Below, piece after piece: positions 5,858 to 6,835 of a DNA stretch of 6,835 bases (positions are counted from its first letter, which is position 1; the number at the start of each line of letters is the position of its first letter). The position numbers and the translations under genes are program-made. The notes under the pieces are model-generated. The model ran no database searches, was not told the DNA's origin, and worked only from the letters and a program-made list of their open reading frames with translations. Source of the DNA: Caldilineae bacterium (GTDB lineage: Bacteria; Chloroflexota; Anaerolineae; J102); the NCBI GenBank assembly GCA_011192085.1, contig DUEQ01000556.1:1-6835 (forward strand). The letters are read 5' to 3'.

Positions 5858-5922
5858 ATGGCTGGGCAGGGAGATGGGCATGGACGAGCATGTCCAGGCC
5901 GCCTCATGGCCCATCGTCCATG
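5857..5922. repeat. Nested inverted repeats in the convergent ktrA-M23 spacer
   Basis: Several overlapping symmetries occupy almost the whole spacer. GATGGGC (5873-5879) pairs with GCCCATC (5909-5915). TGGAC (5881-5885) pairs with GTCCA (5892-5896) across a 6-nt loop. CATGGACGA (5879-5887) pairs with TCGTCCATG (5914-5922) as an alternative. The location between two converging genes suggests a shared terminator, but there is no T tract. The block shares GATGGCTGGGC (5857-5867) and, inverted, ATGGACGATG (5921-5912) with the mtaB-HIT spacer, so it may instead be a dispersed repeat. Confidence 0.45.
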
Positions 5923-6835
5923 TTAGTCCCGTCCGCCCAGCCGCATTTCCGTCCACTGCATGGGGTCCACCGCCACGCCGTTGACGCGCACCTCCCAGTG
6001 CAGGTGCGCGCCCGTGGAGAGGCCCGTATTCCCTACCAGACCCAGGGGATCCCCCGCGGCCACCACATCCCCCGGCTGCACATCGATGCGTGACAGGTGC
6101 CAGAAGTTGGAATACACCCCCGCGCCATGATCGACAATCACCGCGCCGCCCCGCACGAAGAGCGTCTCCGCCAGAACGACCACGCCCGGCGCGGGCGCGA
6201 GGATGGGCGTGCCCTCGGGCGCGCCCCAGTCGGAACCCGCGTGGAAGGAGGACACCGGCCCGCCGTTGTAGCTGCGCCGCGTGCCATAGGGCGAGGTGCG
6301 GGGGAAGCCCTCGGCGATGGGAAAGCGGAAGGGCGCGTCCCAGCGGGGCGGCCCCGAGACTCGGCTCCACAGCGCGGCCAGGCGCTCCCGCTCCGCCTTC
6401 AATTTGTCGGGCGCGAGGATCTCAGCCTTGCTGGGAGGCAGCACGATGTGCTGGGTAGCGTAGTCGCCCGCCAGGATGGCCACGGGCTGCTCCCAGACCG
6501 CGTTCCCCAGCCGCAGGCGCAGGGGCTTTTCTCCCGGCTTATCCAGCGCGCCCGTTGGCATCAGCGCGACGTAGTGATAGCCGCGCGCATCGCTGCCCGC
6601 GCCGATGAACGCCAGCGCCCTTCCTTGAAACCGCCCCGCCGGGGGGAAGGGTGCAGCCATGATGACCCGGACCACGCCGGTGCGGCCCTGCACGATGCGT
6701 TCGGGCGCGTCGACCCGCAGCAGGGGGCCGGGCAGTCCAGCCTGCCGCAAAGCCAGCATGGAGCCGAACCGGGCCGCGATGCGGGTGTCGCGCAGGCCCA
6801 ACGCGGCCGTCAGCGGGTCGAAGGCGGCGAAGGAC
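5923..6835 (-). CDS. M23 family metallopeptidase (LytM/lysostaphin type), 5' end beyond the window
   Basis: This is a peptidoglycan endopeptidase-like protein, expected to act outside the membrane and cut peptide crosslinks. The frame is open to the right edge; a TTG at 6801 is only the first alternative codon in view, and at least 11 more codons precede it. The true start and any signal peptide are therefore missing. The C-terminal M23 domain has all zinc and catalytic residues: H-x3-D in FHAGSDWGAP (His at 6243-6241, Asp at 6231-6229), a His in NFWHLSR (6099-6097) and H-x-H in GAHLHWEVR (6006-5998). SPYGTRRSYNGG just before it is the usual domain entry. The upstream part (about 6720-6440) looks like a beta-rich domain (APERIVQGRTGVVRV), followed by a charged helix KLKAERERLAALW, the layout of many M23 proteins with an N-terminal Ig-like region. 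The gene ends in TAA and converges on the potassium operon. Nothing suggests inactivation. Confidence 0.92.
   Translation of the reverse strand, partial: SFAAFDPLTAALGLRDTRIAARFGSMLALRQAGLPGPLLRVDAPERIVQGRTGVVRVIMAAPFPPAGRFQGRALAFIGAGSDARGYHYVALMPTGALDKPGEKPLRLRLGNAVWEQPVAILAGDYATQHIVLPPSKAEILAPDKLKAERERLAALWSRVSGPPRWDAPFRFPIAEGFPRTSPYGTRRSYNGGPVSSFHAGSDWGAPEGTPILAPAPGVVVLAETLFVRGGAVIVDHGAGVYSNFWHLSRIDVQPGDVVAAGDPLGLVGNTGLSTGAHLHWEVRVNGVAVDPMQWTEMRLGGRD

Noticed and set aside
5594..6370. Minus-strand 258-codon frame across the end of ktrA and the M23 gene
   Set aside because: It overlaps the true M23 frame, which carries the complete zinc motif, and its product has no recognisable pattern.
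1..6835. Defence system, prophage, insertion sequence, CRISPR or tRNA content
   Set aside because: No spaced direct-repeat array, transposase motif, integrase, tRNA cloverleaf or defence-type domain was seen. All long frames are explained by the seven genes.

Overview
This window is G+C-rich and densely packed. It holds seven protein-coding genes on both strands, with only short spacers between them. There is no rRNA, tRNA, CRISPR array, phage gene, transposase or toxin-antitoxin pair. The gene set suits a free-living bacterium. The mix of MtaB, KtrB/KtrA-type potassium uptake, a secreted CBM2-only protein and an M23 peptidase with an N-terminal beta-type region is reminiscent of Chloroflexota (Anaerolineae-like). 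That placement is inferred from protein style and is not proven by any marker in the window.

Layout, left to right. (1) A + strand CNNM/DUF21-CBS-CorC_HlyC membrane protein (11-1321); its true start may lie just off the left edge. (2) A perfect 15-bp GC hairpin (1322-1358) in the convergent spacer. (3) A minus-strand block, read right to left: a small secreted CBM2-type carbohydrate-binding protein (3593-3141), then the tRNA methylthiotransferase mtaB (3177-1810), whose start overlaps the CBM2 gene by 37 nt, then a HIT-family nucleotide hydrolase/transferase (1740-1390). (4) A 169-nt divergent intergenic region (3594-3762). (5) A + strand potassium-uptake pair, a KtrB/TrkH-type pore (3763-5139) and its RCK gating subunit (5144-5857), separated by 4 nt. 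(6) A 65-nt convergent spacer with nested inverted repeats. (7) A minus-strand M23 metallopeptidase whose 5' end runs off the right edge.

The potassium-channel pair is one clear functional unit: RCK rings bind nucleotide and gate the KtrB dimer. The mtaB gene provides the ms2t6A37 modification of ANN-decoding tRNAs. The HIT protein is a common housekeeping neighbour with no necessary pathway link. The CBM2 gene is the odd member. It is an exported, catalytic-domain-free binding module sitting directly on the start of a tRNA-modification gene.

I see no convincing undescribed multi-gene system. The points most worth a second look are the CBM2/mtaB overlap, related short sequence blocks shared by two otherwise unrelated spacers, and a few substitutions at usually conserved family positions.
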